Assembly (NCBI GenBank): GCA_025093985.1 | Contig: JACAAK010000002.1 | Location: 992,001 to 1,056,000, forward strand | DNA: 64,000 nucleotides | DNA from: Calvatia gigantea | Taxonomy: Eukaryota; Basidiomycota; Agaricomycetes; Agaricales; Lycoperdaceae | Direction: 5' to 3' | In this document: one piece after another, positions 44,588 to 54,826 of the stretch | Numbering within the stretch: the first letter of the stretch is position 1 | Layout of the letters: every line of letters begins with the position of its first letter | Translations under genes and position numbers: made by a program | Notes under the pieces: generated by a model | What the model was told of the DNA's origin: nothing | Databases searched by the model: none | What the model saw: the letters and a program-made list of their open reading frames with translations, nothing else

Positions 44588-46339
44588 TTATGCTATAGAT
44601 GTTCCCAAAAGAGGCGTATCTTCCTCCGCCTCATCCTCCTCAACGGCTAGGGGGATATCATCTCCCTTTCTTCTCGTAGGAGTATCATCCGTGGGAATGT
44701 CCACCACCTCCACGACTGATATCCGACGACCAGAGCTGGGAGGGGTATAGAGAGGGAGCGGCACGGAATAATCAACCTTTCTCTCGCCATTCGCATCATA
44801 AAGCTGCGAATACACCGGCAGACTAAGCGCATAAGGTTCCACAACGGGCAATCTCGGCGAATAAGAATGCTGAGGAATGCCTGTACGAGAAACGGATGGC
44901 AGAAGGGGCGGCTGTGGTGGCGGTGGAGCCAATTTCCCCAATTTCACCGGAACGGCGAAGCTAAGCTTTTCTTGTGCGATGTCCTCCGAATCAGGGAAAG
45001 TGTAAGCGCAAGTGAGCGTAACGTTGACTTCGTGGTACACCACGAACAACGGCATTGATGCGGTAGGTCGGAGGATGGCAAGGACATCCCAGTCGTCATC
45101 GATTGATGCTTTCTCGGCGAAAGGTACAGTCAGCTCTACACAGTGCCAATTGATATCCCCAGATTGGTTTGAAACAGCGTCGTTGGCGAAGATGTGCTTC
45201 CCATTCTCGTCGAATTTGTAAACGCCACTTTCGGAAGTCGGTAACAGAGAGAAATTCCTCGAAACCAAATCACGACGGTCGCACATCGGGAGTATACCAA
45301 CATCATAGATACCAACAATGGGAGAAGGATCTATCAGTGGTTCATTCGGTGGTTGCTGATCTGTTGGTGGTAAAGGATACCTATTCTGGTATTTCGTCGA
45401 TGGTCGGTTCCTTTGTCACAATGTCATTAATAAGTAAAGGAGAAGGGGTGAAGGAGGCGTACCGGCACTTTTCAGTCTGCGCCAGACTTAGCGAAACATC
45501 CACCAAATGAATCCTTTGACACTCTTCCTGCTCCAGTCCATCTGACCTCATTCTCAAAGTAACGTCCATTTTCTTCTCGCTCATATCCACATATTCTGGC
45601 ACGGACAATATCGCCTGAACCTTCGCGAGGACTTCTGGTGGAATTCTGTTCTTTATCTTGTCGTCTTTGGCAGAAACACTCGGATTATTCACGAGATAGT
45701 TGACCGTGTTGAACACGGGCGGATCAAGTGAAGGAGAAGCGAGGAATCTTCTGAGTTGGACAGTCCGTTGTGCCTGAACTGTCTTTGTCTTCGATAGGAA
45801 GGGTGCACAAAATGTGGCAAAGGCCCAGGAACTCCTGCTCGTTTCCAAGTCAAGTAGTCTAGCCGTTGCATAGAGGCCATAGCGGACGCCAAGCTCCTCA
45901 ACGCCAATAACTGACGATGCCGGCAACCACCCTGGAACGGTGATATTAAAGATTATATTCCAAAAGCCTCCGGAATGAGATAAGACGGTGGCAAGTACTA
46001 TGACATAATTGACACATACAGGGTTCCCGAGAGTCTTCATAGTTCTCGTTAGAAATCTCAATCGCACCATCGGAGGGGACGAGTTCACGGGTGATCGAAC
46101 ACAGGCGAAAAGCGGAGTAACCAATGGCTGGTGTGAATATCTCTGACTGACCCTCGAACGTCAAGGAGACAGATTGGAGGAGATAGCGCGCTGTGCGTCG
46201 ACGGTCAAAGAATGACGAAGAAGGTGAAAGAGAGATGGAGATGTAGCCGGACAGCGAGTACGCAGAGCTACGTCTTTCATCAATACTATTCAAAGAGCAG
46301 AATAAACTCAACCTACGTTGGGTCTGGCTCGCCGTACAT
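44588..46339 (-). CDS. Arrestin-like protein
   Basis: Exons 46339-46317, 46273-46020, 45967-45463, 45380-44588 give 524 residues. The N-domain begins MYGEPDPTRSSAYSLSGYIS, continuing with LQSVSLTFEGQSEIFTP; the middle has IIFNITVPGWLPAS and GVRYGLYATARL; the C-domain has WHCVELTVPF and MPLFVVYHEVNVTLTCAY. Arrestin-related proteins in fungi link plasma-membrane cargo to the Rsp5 ubiquitin ligase. No strict PPxY motif was found, only Pro/Tyr-rich tail sequences such as PLPLYTPPSSG and LPVYSQLYD, so the usual Rsp5 contact is not assured. The 23-nt first exon is supported by phase. Confidence 0.8.
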
Positions 46340-46642
46340 GTCGAGGTGGTCAGCATGGGTATGAACTGAAAGAGAGACAGACATTGGGGAGACGGTAGTG
46401 GAGATTAAACGAGGATGACCGAGGTTATATAGCAATGGAAGGAACTAAAAGAGAACAAAGCCGGAATGAACCACACAGAGTGATATATGGGCGTACGCAG
46501 GGCAGACCATGACGGAAATGAGATCGTCTTCAGATCTGACACCACATCCCAAAGCGGAAAGGGACCAACGTCTCATCCTGGATTTCCTTTTGTCGCAAAA
46601 TGACTAAGCAGATCATGCGATATCCATTGTTCTGTTCTGCGA

Positions 46643-47791
46643 TCAGGCAAACACTTTTGACACTGCAAGCTCGTTCTCCTCCAACAGACGCATCCCCTTC
46701 CGTCTTTCCTGTTCTTCATGCGCATCCTTTCTGTAGTTGTACTTTCCACCCTTCTCCCGCCGATGCAACGACCTTACCGCCGCAGGCGAAATAAATTCTG
46801 GGCGCGTAATTAGCTTGTGTCACTTTGCCTTAACTAGAGAGAAGCACCACCCACCAGGGTTAGAATACACCGTCGTACCACTAAACGCTCCCTTCGAATA
46901 TACGAATGGGAGTCAGCACGAACCGGGGTCCGATTTCGACCAGGGACGTCTGCGGCGGGCCATTAGGCTGCAATGGGTCTTTTTCAACGATCTATATGGT
47001 AGTCAGAGTCAATGCACATCATTCAAAGGACAATGCGGAATCAGGACCATGGGAACACGTACCTGAAAATTCCTGAACCAGATTTTTGAGTCAAGTAACG
47101 AAAATGTCAGAATATGGTCGATGAAAGGCTTCGCCCTCCTCGCCGTCGGCGGTACACCAAAAATCTTTGTCACACAGACAATAATCAATTACCGTCAGAC
47201 CGTAAGTTGAATTGCGTAGTACCCACATGTGTAAAGAGTTCTTTTACCAAACGTCCCCATTCCGTCTCGTCAAAACCCTTGTCAAAGCTGACTAGGCCCC
47301 GGCTTCCCTTGAGACAATTCCCTGTCATCTTCAGTTCATCCATTGTGTGCACATTTTGTACGTGCATCTTCACACTCGGCCCGTTCGGTGTTTTTGCTGC
47401 CCATAGGTACAAGTCTTCGTGTCGCCTCGCTTCAAAATATAATGCGTTGTTGCAATTGTTGAGGTCCGCCAGCTCGGGTAGCAGGTGCAACTGATTTTTG
47501 GAATCAAGTTTCGCATCTGTTGGCTTAATATAAGCAACATCCACCTCTCCTGCAACACAACTACCAACCTTTTTTCACATGTGGCAACAAAGCCTCCAGA
47601 TCGTTCATAAGATGTCGCATTCGGTGCGTAATCCCCCTCGACGACAGCAACAGCACTCTCTGCTTGTTCCTCAATTTTTTTGGCGCAGGAGTTTCTTCAT
47701 CCATGTCCACATCATCGGTCTTTCTCTTCCCCTTATTCTTCATTTCCAATTTTGCGGCGTTCGCCTTTTGGGCCTTCAAGACTGAAGCCAT
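46643..47791 (-). CDS. BRX1: Ribosome biogenesis protein Brx1, with one extra base
   Basis: Nucleolar factor for 60S assembly, Brix-domain family. Exons 47791-47569, 47516-47227, 47164-47063, 46991-46855, 46797-46643; 301 residues once one base near 46886 is ignored (yeast Brx1 is about 290). The order is a basic start (KNKGKRKTDDVDMDEE), NKQRVLLLSSRGITHRMRHL, ADLNNCNNALYFEARRHEDL, MHVQNVHTMDELKMTGNCLK, GSRGLVSFDKGFDE, FTHIFGVPPTARRAKPFIDH, DSKIWFRNFQ, LVEIGPRFVLTPIRIFEGS and a basic tail. Without the correction the frame stops at TAG just after IFEGSV. Confidence 0.92.
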
Positions 47792-48141
47792 ATTAATATC
47801 GGGCGTTGTATCGGGTGGAGGCCTTGGTCGTTCACGAGCCTCTACTAACAAAACTTTCTCATAATCTCGCTTATGTAATTATATCCCAAAAAAAAAAACG
47901 CCATATATTGTCATGGTCCCAGCTAAAGGGCGTCCAGCCGCAGGTGGAGTCCTCCTACGCTCAGTAGGATATCGAACACATTGAGAAAACGCGAGCAAAA
48001 AAAGATAAAGCAGAAACAGAAGACATATGAATACACAGCAGCACAGTCCGCTTCAATATATGTTCAGCGCGCTGCTGGAGAGAATGTCAAAAGGACCCAG
48101 CAACTAACCCAGGCCTTGGAAGAGCCGCTTAAGCGAGTCAT
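47792..48141. other. Intergenic region
   Basis: 350 bases between the Brx1 start and the KH-protein stop, both on the minus strand. It contains an A-run at 47886-47898 and purine-rich sequence. It presumably holds the Brx1 promoter. Confidence 0.5.
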
Positions 48142-49557
48142 TCAGGTAGAGGATAATGTGGTTCCCTGCTGTTGGGCCCGGAGCTGTTTCTGCTTCTCTT
48201 GTTCAAGTCGCTGATCGTGTTTGCATGAGAATGAGTCTCCAGAGAGAAGTCAATGGCGAGGGCTTACATGGTAGAGAAGCTGAACCGCCATCTGGACATT
48301 GGCAGGTTGACCGGTGATAACTACCAGACGTTCCCCCTCACTACCACCAGGAGCACCGCTTGGACCCACACCTGTCGCACCAGGCTCCATAATCTTAATT
48401 TGACTCGCGCTCATGTGTCTAATCTCGTTGATCTTGCTCCCTCCCTTTCCAATGATACATCCAACCAAGTCGTTAGGGATATAAATCTGCTGCGTCTGTA
48501 ATTGCTGGTGAGGATTCTGAGGAGGTCCGTAGGGATTAGGGGCGTAGCCAGGGACATAAGATGAGCCACTTTGTGTTGGTCGACGAGAATTACTGGAGGG
48601 GCGGTACGAAGAATGGGTGGCCTGAGACGGCATACGCTCTTGTGCCTCGATCAAAATGGTACCAATATAATAGGTGGCGATATGGATCGCATCAGCAACT
48701 CCTGCGACACTAAGAACACGCTGATATGACCATCAGCAACCCTCAAGAAGGAACAGAATACTAGTTTTACCTCAGTAGAGCCGGGTAGCATGCCTTCGCT
48801 TGCGTTCAATCTCGCGCCACTAGCATCCTGAATTTCTTTTATCTTTGACCCTCCCTTTCCGATGACGGATCCCATGCGAGAGTTAGGGATCATGAATTTG
48901 ATGGTAACAGCACGGCTGCCTGGCACTGACGGTACGTCAAAAGGCTCATCATTGATCCTCCGCACAATGAGCCCAAAAGCCTGAAACACAAATAAGCGTC
49001 AAGAACGTGAAAAGCTTCCTGTGTAATGGATTTACCTTGGACACCGCGTCCAATGGCCCACTAACGTTCAGGATTCGCTCGGGGTTTCCAGGGATACTCT
49101 CGGAAACCATCACCCTTGCACCGCTCTTCTCTCTAATCTCGTTTACATGAGAACCACCCTTGCCAATAATAATGGATGCGTCCTGAGTCACAATCAAGCA
49201 GCGCATGTGGATGTTGGCGGAGGGTGGCACCGTTGGGCCACTTGAGGATGAGGCCTCGCCTGAGGTCGTGGCTTTAGCTTCCCCAGAGTCACCAGTCTTG
49301 CCACTCTCGTCTTTCTGCTTGTCTGAGTGGTTTGACCCCGGAGTAGAAGCTGCGTTGTCATCTCCAGAAGAGACGTTCTTAATAAAAACATCGTACGTCA
49401 TGTTGAGGCGTTCAGCAGCTGATTGAGTCGCGGAGCTCGTGCCGTTAGCTGGAGAGGCATCCGAATGCGCTGCGCCGGTGTTGGCGCGTTTGTACTGCTT
49501 CTGATCACTGTCGGAGGGAGAACGGGACCTCTTGCGGTTTGTGTCAGCGTCTGGCAT
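48142..49557 (-). CDS. Triple KH-domain RNA-binding protein (PCBP/Rnc1 type)
   Basis: Exons 49557-49036, 48980-48771, 48720-48268, 48210-48142 give 417 residues. A Ser/Lys-rich N-terminus precedes three KH domains, each with its GxxG loop: MRCLIVTQDASIIIGKGGSH, then IPNSRMGSVIGKGGSKIKEI, then IPNDLVGCIIGKGGSKINEI. A Pro/Tyr/Ser linker lies between KH2 and KH3. The C-terminus is a Gln/Glu helix (RLEQEKQKQLRAQQQG). Relatives (fission yeast Rnc1, PCBP/hnRNP K) bind C- or U-rich mRNA and control stability and translation. Confidence 0.92.
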
Positions 49558-49875
49558 GGCCAATTTAGTTTATACGAAGGGGTTTTTAGGGAACAAATTT
49601 GGATTGGGGTTTGGGACCGGGTATGGGATGGGATTGAGGTGTGGTTTTGGATGTGTGTGTGTGTATGTGATGAGTTCTGATGGATATGCATGGGGGAATG
49701 TGAGGGGGGTGCGAGGATGGCGGGAGGGGCATACTACGGTAGACAGACGTACCTGGGGCGAGCCTGTTGGGGGTGGGTGTCGCAGACAGGCGGGAAGGTG
49801 AGTAACAAATGTCAAGGTTAACAGCACTTTGGCGTCGCGCTCCTATGTATTCCAACCAAACAACTGTACACTTTC

Positions 49876-52154
49876 TCACACTACCAGGTCCTCAAACTCT
49901 CTGACAATATATTCCAAAAATACCTTCCACTCGGCCTCCCAAGCAACTCGTGCGCGCTCCTTTTCTTCTGTATCCATGCTCGAAAACTATGGCTGTTAGT
50001 CTATTTCTCAGAACAATGGATATCTTCTTCTCCCTCACCTTGATACTATCCCGGGCTAGTGTCCCAAGTGTACTAAGCCCTGTTATTTCGCTAGCCACCA
50101 AAACCTATATACAGTGTGAGCCCCGGAACACTTAAACACACCAGTGACCTCACCTGGTAGAAATCATACGTAAGGCCCATATTACCAAACACCGATGGGT
50201 CATCCGAACAAAGTGCAACCGGCACACCATTGTTCAACAAAACCGGAAGCGGATGCATGGGCATTGACGACGTCAAACGCTGTCATGTGTAAGGCCGAAT
50301 GATAAGTGCATCCTGTGGCGGTCTGAACAACCATACTATGCGTACCAGTATCTCATTCCTGTCCAGAAGGTGAGATTGAACCATCACAATCATGGGTTAA
50401 TGTCAGAATATCACGTACGAAATGGGACAGACTTCGAGAGGAATACCTCGTTCCCGGCAAATTTCCATAAGTTTGGGGTGCTTCACAAGTGAAAATCTAG
50501 TTTGCGCGTCAGCGTTTCATTCGTAACTGAATATTCAAGGCGGTCTAACCCATGTCCAATCCGCTTAGTACCCAAAAGAATGGCATCATACACATTACTA
50601 TCTGCTGCATCGCCATCGCCAAGCGTCTCTCCAGCGTGCAAAATAAAGGGAATATCGACTCCTTCTTCAGCTTGTCGCTTCCTGAACCGAAGTAAAGGCT
50701 CCAAATAGTAAATGATTGGTTGCAACACATTTTCATCTCCAACCAGGTCGAACCCTTGGGCTGTCTAAACGACACAGAAAGGTGGGTATCTCTCTTGAGA
50801 ACGACATACCGGCAATCAAGTGGGGGAACTCTTTCTTGAGGGCGATACAGTCCTCGGTGTACCAATCCAATTCTTCCGGTGTAATAAATCTGATAGTGGA
50901 GTAAATGATCTGCAGCGCAATGAGTATCCGAAAAAGCAGTCGCATGATACAAGGCCGACCCGAGCCCCGATGAACTTATTCTCCTGGCCTTTCTTCTTCA
51001 ACTCCTCCTTCACTTCATGAAGGACTTCTTCGAAGGCGATAAGCATATCCCGGTGGGTGACGCTCTCTTCACCGTCCGCACCCATTATCAATCTTCAGGG
51101 AGAGGAATGTTAGGCAGTATCCAGTTGGGCCTAGCATTTTTTTGAGTACGTACTTGCTCAGGAAGTTAATTCTTGGTTCGACGTATGATATTCCATCTTC
51201 TATCGAACTCAAGAAAAACAACCGGATATATTCTCTGAAGATAGGCATGAAGCGCGTCAAACCCTTCCGCAAAGTGTCAGAAAAAGAACAGGGACCAGGA
51301 ACGCAGAGACCCACAATGGCAACCAGGAATGTGGATTGGAATTTTCGCCAAATCTTTAAACATCCTTTGTCAATTGGGCAATAAAGACAGATTTTAAAGG
51401 AAGGTGGCACCTTGTAAACCGTGTTGTGGGTCCTATAAGCCTCATCGGGGCGGATCATCATCGCATTAATTGCCCACCGGTCAAAACCTTCTGGTCCACC
51501 CAATGATGGATCAAACGTTTCTCGAGCTCTGCGAATGCCGACCCAAGCCTGGGGAACGTAGTCACTCGAAGTCAAACCGGCCCCGTTGTGATTGTAAGAG
51601 TTGACTGGTAGCGCCAAAAATTGAGGCAACGCGGATTCGATGTTCTGCTCTGTCAGCGGTCCTGTGGTGCGGACGTGTATTGCAGGTTCCTTCAGAGCCA
51701 ACTCTAAGAGGAGAGTGGCATTGACAGTGGCGTCTAAGTGAGCGTGAAGGAGAGAACCCTTGGGCATCTATATCATGATTGCCACTTAAGATCAGTCTAC
51801 GCAACTTCCAGGTTGGAGTCAATAACCTTGCTTAATATCTTGAATATCTCTGTCCTTTCGATTATCTTCTTGCCTGTCCGGATCGCTTAAGTGTCGATAT
51901 CATTGCTCACTCACGTTTATTTGCTCACCGGTCAAGAATTCCATCCCAGGAAATGGATGAGGAACCTCCGGATGGTCCTCCCGCCAGATCGTCGCGGCCT
52001 CTTTCGCCCTTATTTTCCGGATAATCTCACTCGCCTTGACCTCCAAGGGTGATCGAAATCCAGTGGCCAAAATTTCTCGCCGCAGACTTCGATCTTCCGT
52101 GATCAGTGCATCACGACTTTTGAGGTAGTCCTCGACACTGGCAAACGACGCCAT
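49876..52154 (-). CDS. Adenosine deaminase, ADGF-type
   Basis: Starts MASFASVEDYLKSRDALITE at 52154 and ends at TGA 49878-49876; about twelve exons, including ones of 42 nt (51868-51827) and 13 nt. Motifs: KMPKGSLLHAHLDATVN (HxH zinc ligands), RPDEAYRTHNTVYK, REYIRLFFLSSIEDGISYVE, GARIIYSTIRFITPEELDWY, AGFDLVGDENV, IPFILHAGETLGDG (catalytic Glu), VYDAILLGTKRIGHG, LEVCPISNEIL, MPMHPLPVLLNNGVPVALCS plus DDPSVFG. This is the long ADGF/CECR1 architecture rather than the short ADA. No signal peptide is visible, unlike the secreted animal proteins. An intron at 51263-51313 was inferred from family alignment and phase. Confidence 0.87.
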
Positions 52155-54826
52155 CGTAGGGCACAAGGTAAGTGGTAGGTTAGAAAGGCGCTATACAAGG
52201 CTGGTGCCAAACTTCTTCCTGTATACGAGTCAGAGAAATGGCTTTTCGGATCATATGGGACTCCACCTATATGGGGATTTCCTCCTTCCTGACCACCCTG
52301 AAGGTTGCTGTGAGAAAAATAACCAGGGGACATGTCTTCATTGAAAGGAACAGAAGGAACGGATGTGAGCTTTATGCAAGCATCGGCTAAAAAGAGAGAG
52401 GTCGGCTGGGATAAGGAATCCGCCCACCTCGCTTGCCAGAGAAACTCTGGCCTCCCGAGAGCGAGTTGAAGCCTTTGCCGACATTGATCTACATGTTGAT
52501 GTTGGACTTAGAGTAGAGCAACTCCGTGTCTTCATCGCATGGCTAATAAAGGGATACTCAACTTAGTTATCAGTTCCAGCAAATTAGGAGAAAGATGAAA
52601 AGTCTGAATCTATTGGTTTCGGGCTGGCAATGACCATTATCAGATTAAAAGATAGAGGAGGTCAGTGCCGCTAGTATCTTATCAATTGCCACCCCATTTG
52701 GCCCTAAACCTGCCCAAGGAGGGTGTAAAGGATGCCCTTCTTCGAAGTAGTATACCTTCTGTTTAGACAACTTTCGAGCGAGATTTTCGGAGCCGCTAAA
52801 GAAACAGAGTCCGCATCCCACTGATGAGATTGATCGGACACATTTACTCTAACAGCTGGACAAGCTTTTGTTTCGCTACGAAGAATCCGGTAAACATTTA
52901 TAACATACACTCGCAGAAAGAGCACGGGAGATTAACGAGAAAATCTTGATATTTCCCGCAAGTTGTAACAGCAATAATTTCAGTCGGGGCTCCGCGGCAC
53001 CCCACATCGGGCTGGTTTGATATTGTCATTACGAATCCTAATAACATTTCTACTCACAAGGCCCCAGTGGATAAAGAGCTCTCCCATAAAGGTACCCTGA
53101 ACAGACATTAAATACCGGGACAGTTTTTGTAAGAGTATCTCCTCCCTTGCCTCACTGAAACCTCCCGTCCATAAAAAAACACCTACCCAACTCATTACTA
53201 TGTCACTTAATATCAATCCCACGGGTGGTGGCGTCCTGATGACAAAAAAGAGACTGACTTGCTCACAGTGAAGAGATGGATGATGTATCGGGGCGATCGT
53301 AGGGGTCTTTAGACAGGATCCAAATTCGGTCGTGATTCAAGAGACGAACAGGTTGGATCCGTGCGTTGAGCGACATTCTTCCGTTCCAGTTGAGGTCTTA
53401 CCCAGTTCTTCGCCGACTGTGCCGGGCCAATGTAGCCTCTGTACGGTATGCTTCTTGTATCTGGGGAGGTTCTGGGGTGACACCGTAGTGGGATTGCTAA
53501 ACGTCCTCGCTAGAATAGACCATACTTATCCCATATCCCATGGTAAGCACGGCGCCGGCCACTATTGGGAAAAAATTTGAAGACTCGCAGCAGCAACTCT
53601 ACCACGTTCGAGACCGGTTATTCGGTATTCTTAGGTGGTTCTCATGCGTTCCACTGTTCCTCCGGTTCCGGGTCACGCTCATGCTATTCCCACACCCCAG
53701 AACTGAAATACCTACAATACATACGCTAAGGAAATATTAACAAAAACGTAGTCTATGAGATCCCGACAAGATAAAACATCATAACCCACAGAACACCTGA
53801 AATGTTGACATCCACATGCTGAACATTTTCAGTGCTGTAGCGCTATAGTAGTGGTACTGAAAAAGCTTTGAGATAAGGTGAAGGATCGTGGTAGTGGTGG
53901 TCGCCCCCAAGAGTCAAGCTTTCAAGGTGCGACATTAGGATCCTTGCCTGGCGTCGAGTTGGACATGAAGTGAAGATGGGCGTGTGAATTTGCAGAAACT
54001 TAAAAGGTCCATCAACGGGAGGAGATAAATGCTCCAAGGCGCAAGTTATGCATGTAAACGAAACGTTGGTTCCGGTGCCCGGAGTATGTTGGACCTTCCC
54101 CGGATTTCCTCCAAGCCCGCCTGGAGAAACAGGTGGTTTTTCCGAAATTGTGTCAGAATTGAGTGGGTATCGGTTTTCTTTTTTCGTCTTAGGCACATGG
54201 GCCCGTCAAATATTTGTAGAGAAGCTTGAGAACGTCTTGCGTCACCCTTGGATACTCCGATGAGGCAGCCTTAGGCGGTTCAAATTCCCTGTCACTTGGG
54301 AACACATGTAAAGACTCTGAATAGCACTTTCCTCCCCTCGCCTTGTCTTCTCGCCTATCCCTGATCCTGGCTCCTGATGAGAATTGGGCGACCTTTTTCG
54401 TGCTGCCTAACGAAACAAGTGAGAAGATATCAGATCGCTGGAGGAGTCTTGAACAGGTTGGGGTGTGTTGGTGTCTTCTTTTTGGTATTGCCACGACTGA
54501 AGTACTGAAGCTTGAATCGCTTCCAAGGTGTTAACAAGTTAGAATTGACCCTTCCCGAAGATGATCATTGATTGGCTCTCTGGATAGTTATACCCGTCAA
54601 AACCGTTTCTCGTGAAAGGACCGATGGCATGGTTAACTATTCATGGATCACGACACTGGCCCAACATTCAAACCTCGCTTATCATTATCCCGCATTTTAG
54701 CCAGCTGACCTGGTTAATCCGAACTCCGTCCGTATGCGTGTGCAGGAGGTTGGCCAAAACCGATGATATTAATACGACGAAAGAGCAGTTGGTAAACTGT
54801 CGAGCGCCGTCTCAAGTCGCCCTACG
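52155..54826. other. Long intergenic region without recognised gene
   Basis: 2.7 kb between divergent genes. Minus-strand frames at 52103-52333 (Gly-rich start MSPGYFSHSNLQGGQEGGNP) and 52338-52535, and several others to 54.5 kb, have no recognised motif. No tRNA could be folded by eye; ggttcaaattcc near 54276 resembles a B-box but lacks a matching A-box and acceptor stem. Confidence 0.45.

Noticed and set aside
54190..54310. Possible tRNA gene (ggttcaaattcc resembles a B-box)
   Set aside because: No A-box at the right distance and no acceptor-stem pairing could be found.
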